Source: Bradyrhizobium guangdongense | GTDB lineage: Bacteria; Pseudomonadota; Alphaproteobacteria; Rhizobiales; Xanthobacteraceae | DNA: 32,120 bases | Assembly: GCF_006483445.1 (NCBI RefSeq) | Contig: NZ_PPPT01000069.1 | Coordinates: 1-32,120 of the forward strand | Reading direction: 5' to 3' | Part shown: positions 31,542-32,120 of the stretch, in pieces | Layout: every line of letters starts with the position of its first letter | Position numbering within the stretch: position 1 is the first letter of the stretch | Position numbers and translations under genes: made by a program | Notes under the pieces: generated by a model | Told to the model about the DNA's origin: nothing | The model's input: the letters and a program-made list of their open reading frames with translations, nothing else | Databases searched by the model: none

Positions 31542-32063
31542 ATGAGCGACTTTGCAAAATTCCTGCATGCGGCCGGACCGAACGCAGAGCATGCACGCGC
31601 CCTCAACCTCTACGGCCGCTTCGTCGGCGATTGGGATGCCGAGATCACCGCCCACGCAGCCGATGGCACGACGCATCGGGCGGCCGGCGAGATCCATTTC
31701 GGCTGGGTGCTGGAGGGCCGTGCGGTCCAGGATGTCTGGATGATCCCTCGTCCCGCCGGCGCGCCGGCCTTTCCGATTGCCGGCAATTGGTACGGCACGA
31801 CGCTGCGCGTTTACGATCCGACCATCGACGCCTGGCGCATCTTCTGGATAGACCCAGGCCGCAGCGTGTTCCGCCAGCAGATCGGCCGCGCGAAGGGTGA
31901 GGACATCGTCCAGGAGGGCACGACCGAGGCCGGCGATCTCTCGCGCTGGAGCTTTACGAAGATCACGCAAAACTCCTTCCATTGGCTCGGCGAGGCCAAG
32001 AGCGCGACCGCCGCGGACTGGCGACTGGTGGTGGACGTGAAGGCGACGCGACGAACGGCGTAG
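31542..32063 (+). CDS. Conserved hypothetical protein, DUF1579-like/lipocalin-like
   Basis: A 173-aa predicted soluble cytosolic protein, with no signal peptide or membrane segment. Start ATG 31542 with AGGAGAG upstream. Conserved-looking features include LYGRFVGDWDAEI near the N-terminus, HFGWVLEGRAVQDVWMIP, GTTLRVYDPTIDAWRIFWID and a run of alternating hydrophobic residues. This pattern is that of small beta-barrel DUF1579-type or lipocalin-like proteins. The function is not known, and the family assignment is tentative. Confidence 0.75.
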   Translation: MSDFAKFLHAAGPNAEHARALNLYGRFVGDWDAEITAHAADGTTHRAAGEIHFGWVLEGRAVQDVWMIPRPAGAPAFPIAGNWYGTTLRVYDPTIDAWRIFWIDPGRSVFRQQIGRAKGEDIVQEGTTEAGDLSRWSFTKITQNSFHWLGEAKSATAADWRLVVDVKATRRTA

Positions 32064-32087
32064 GGAGCGGGCGCAGACGTCCCACAC

Positions 32088-32120
32088 CGTCATGGCCGGG
32101 ACAAGCCCACGGCTGTCCGG
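32088..32120. repeat. Palindromic intergenic element, right-edge partial copy
   Basis: CGTCATGGCCGGGACAAGCC and the following GGCTGTCCGG resemble the hairpin element at the left edge of the window. It starts 24 bp after the stop of the last gene and is cut by the window end. Confidence 0.5.

Overview
The window looks like a chromosome segment of a GC-rich alphaproteobacterium, most likely Bradyrhizobium or a close relative. The pointers are the codon use, the gene families present (several ABC uptake systems, a CHASE2 adenylate cyclase, a FecR/VCBS giant surface protein) and the several families of long palindromic intergenic elements. The genus call is inference. No rRNA, tRNA, CRISPR array, transposase or phage gene was seen.

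Left part (1-5.75 kb): a minus-strand peptide-type ABC uptake operon encodes a family 5 solute-binding protein and two DppB/DppC-like permeases. A second, paralogous solute-binding protein is transcribed divergently from it. The ATPase genes are not in the window. Palindromic elements sit in both intergenic gaps of the operon. An 18-bp perfect palindrome lies just upstream of the divergent binding-protein gene.

Middle part (6.1-20.6 kb) is a cell-surface block. It holds a 64-aa exported peptide, an exported protein with a His...Cys pattern like permuted NlpC/P60 (LRAT-like) enzymes, and a CHASE2 adenylate cyclase. The cyclase lies downstream of, and in the same direction as, an 8.4-kb gene for a 2802-aa surface protein. 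That protein has a BapA-prefix-like N-terminus, a FecR domain, two pairs of VCBS domains around a long beta-helix-like region with nested 70/114-aa repeats, and an RTX-like C-terminus typical of type I secretion. Divergent from it, across about 600 bp of relatively AT-rich DNA, is a LapG-type periplasmic cysteine protease (BTLCP) with an intact Cys-His-Asp triad, followed by a protein with two LprI-like modules. The giant protein plus LapG-like protease pair is the most interesting system here: a candidate adhesin with proteolytic release. No type I secretion genes and no LapD are present in the window.

Right part (20.8-32.1 kb): a minus-strand operon livH-livM-livG-livF-(acyl-CoA ligase)-(binding protein) probably takes up a substrate and, given the ligase, may activate a carboxylic acid rather than handle branched-chain amino acids. 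Divergent from it is an ATPase/permease pair of an ABC-2-type exporter with overlapping stop and start codons. Then follow an orphan AbrB-like protein, an exported metallo-beta-lactamase-fold protein with an altered metal motif, and a conserved protein of unknown function. Partial copies of one palindromic element lie at both window edges.
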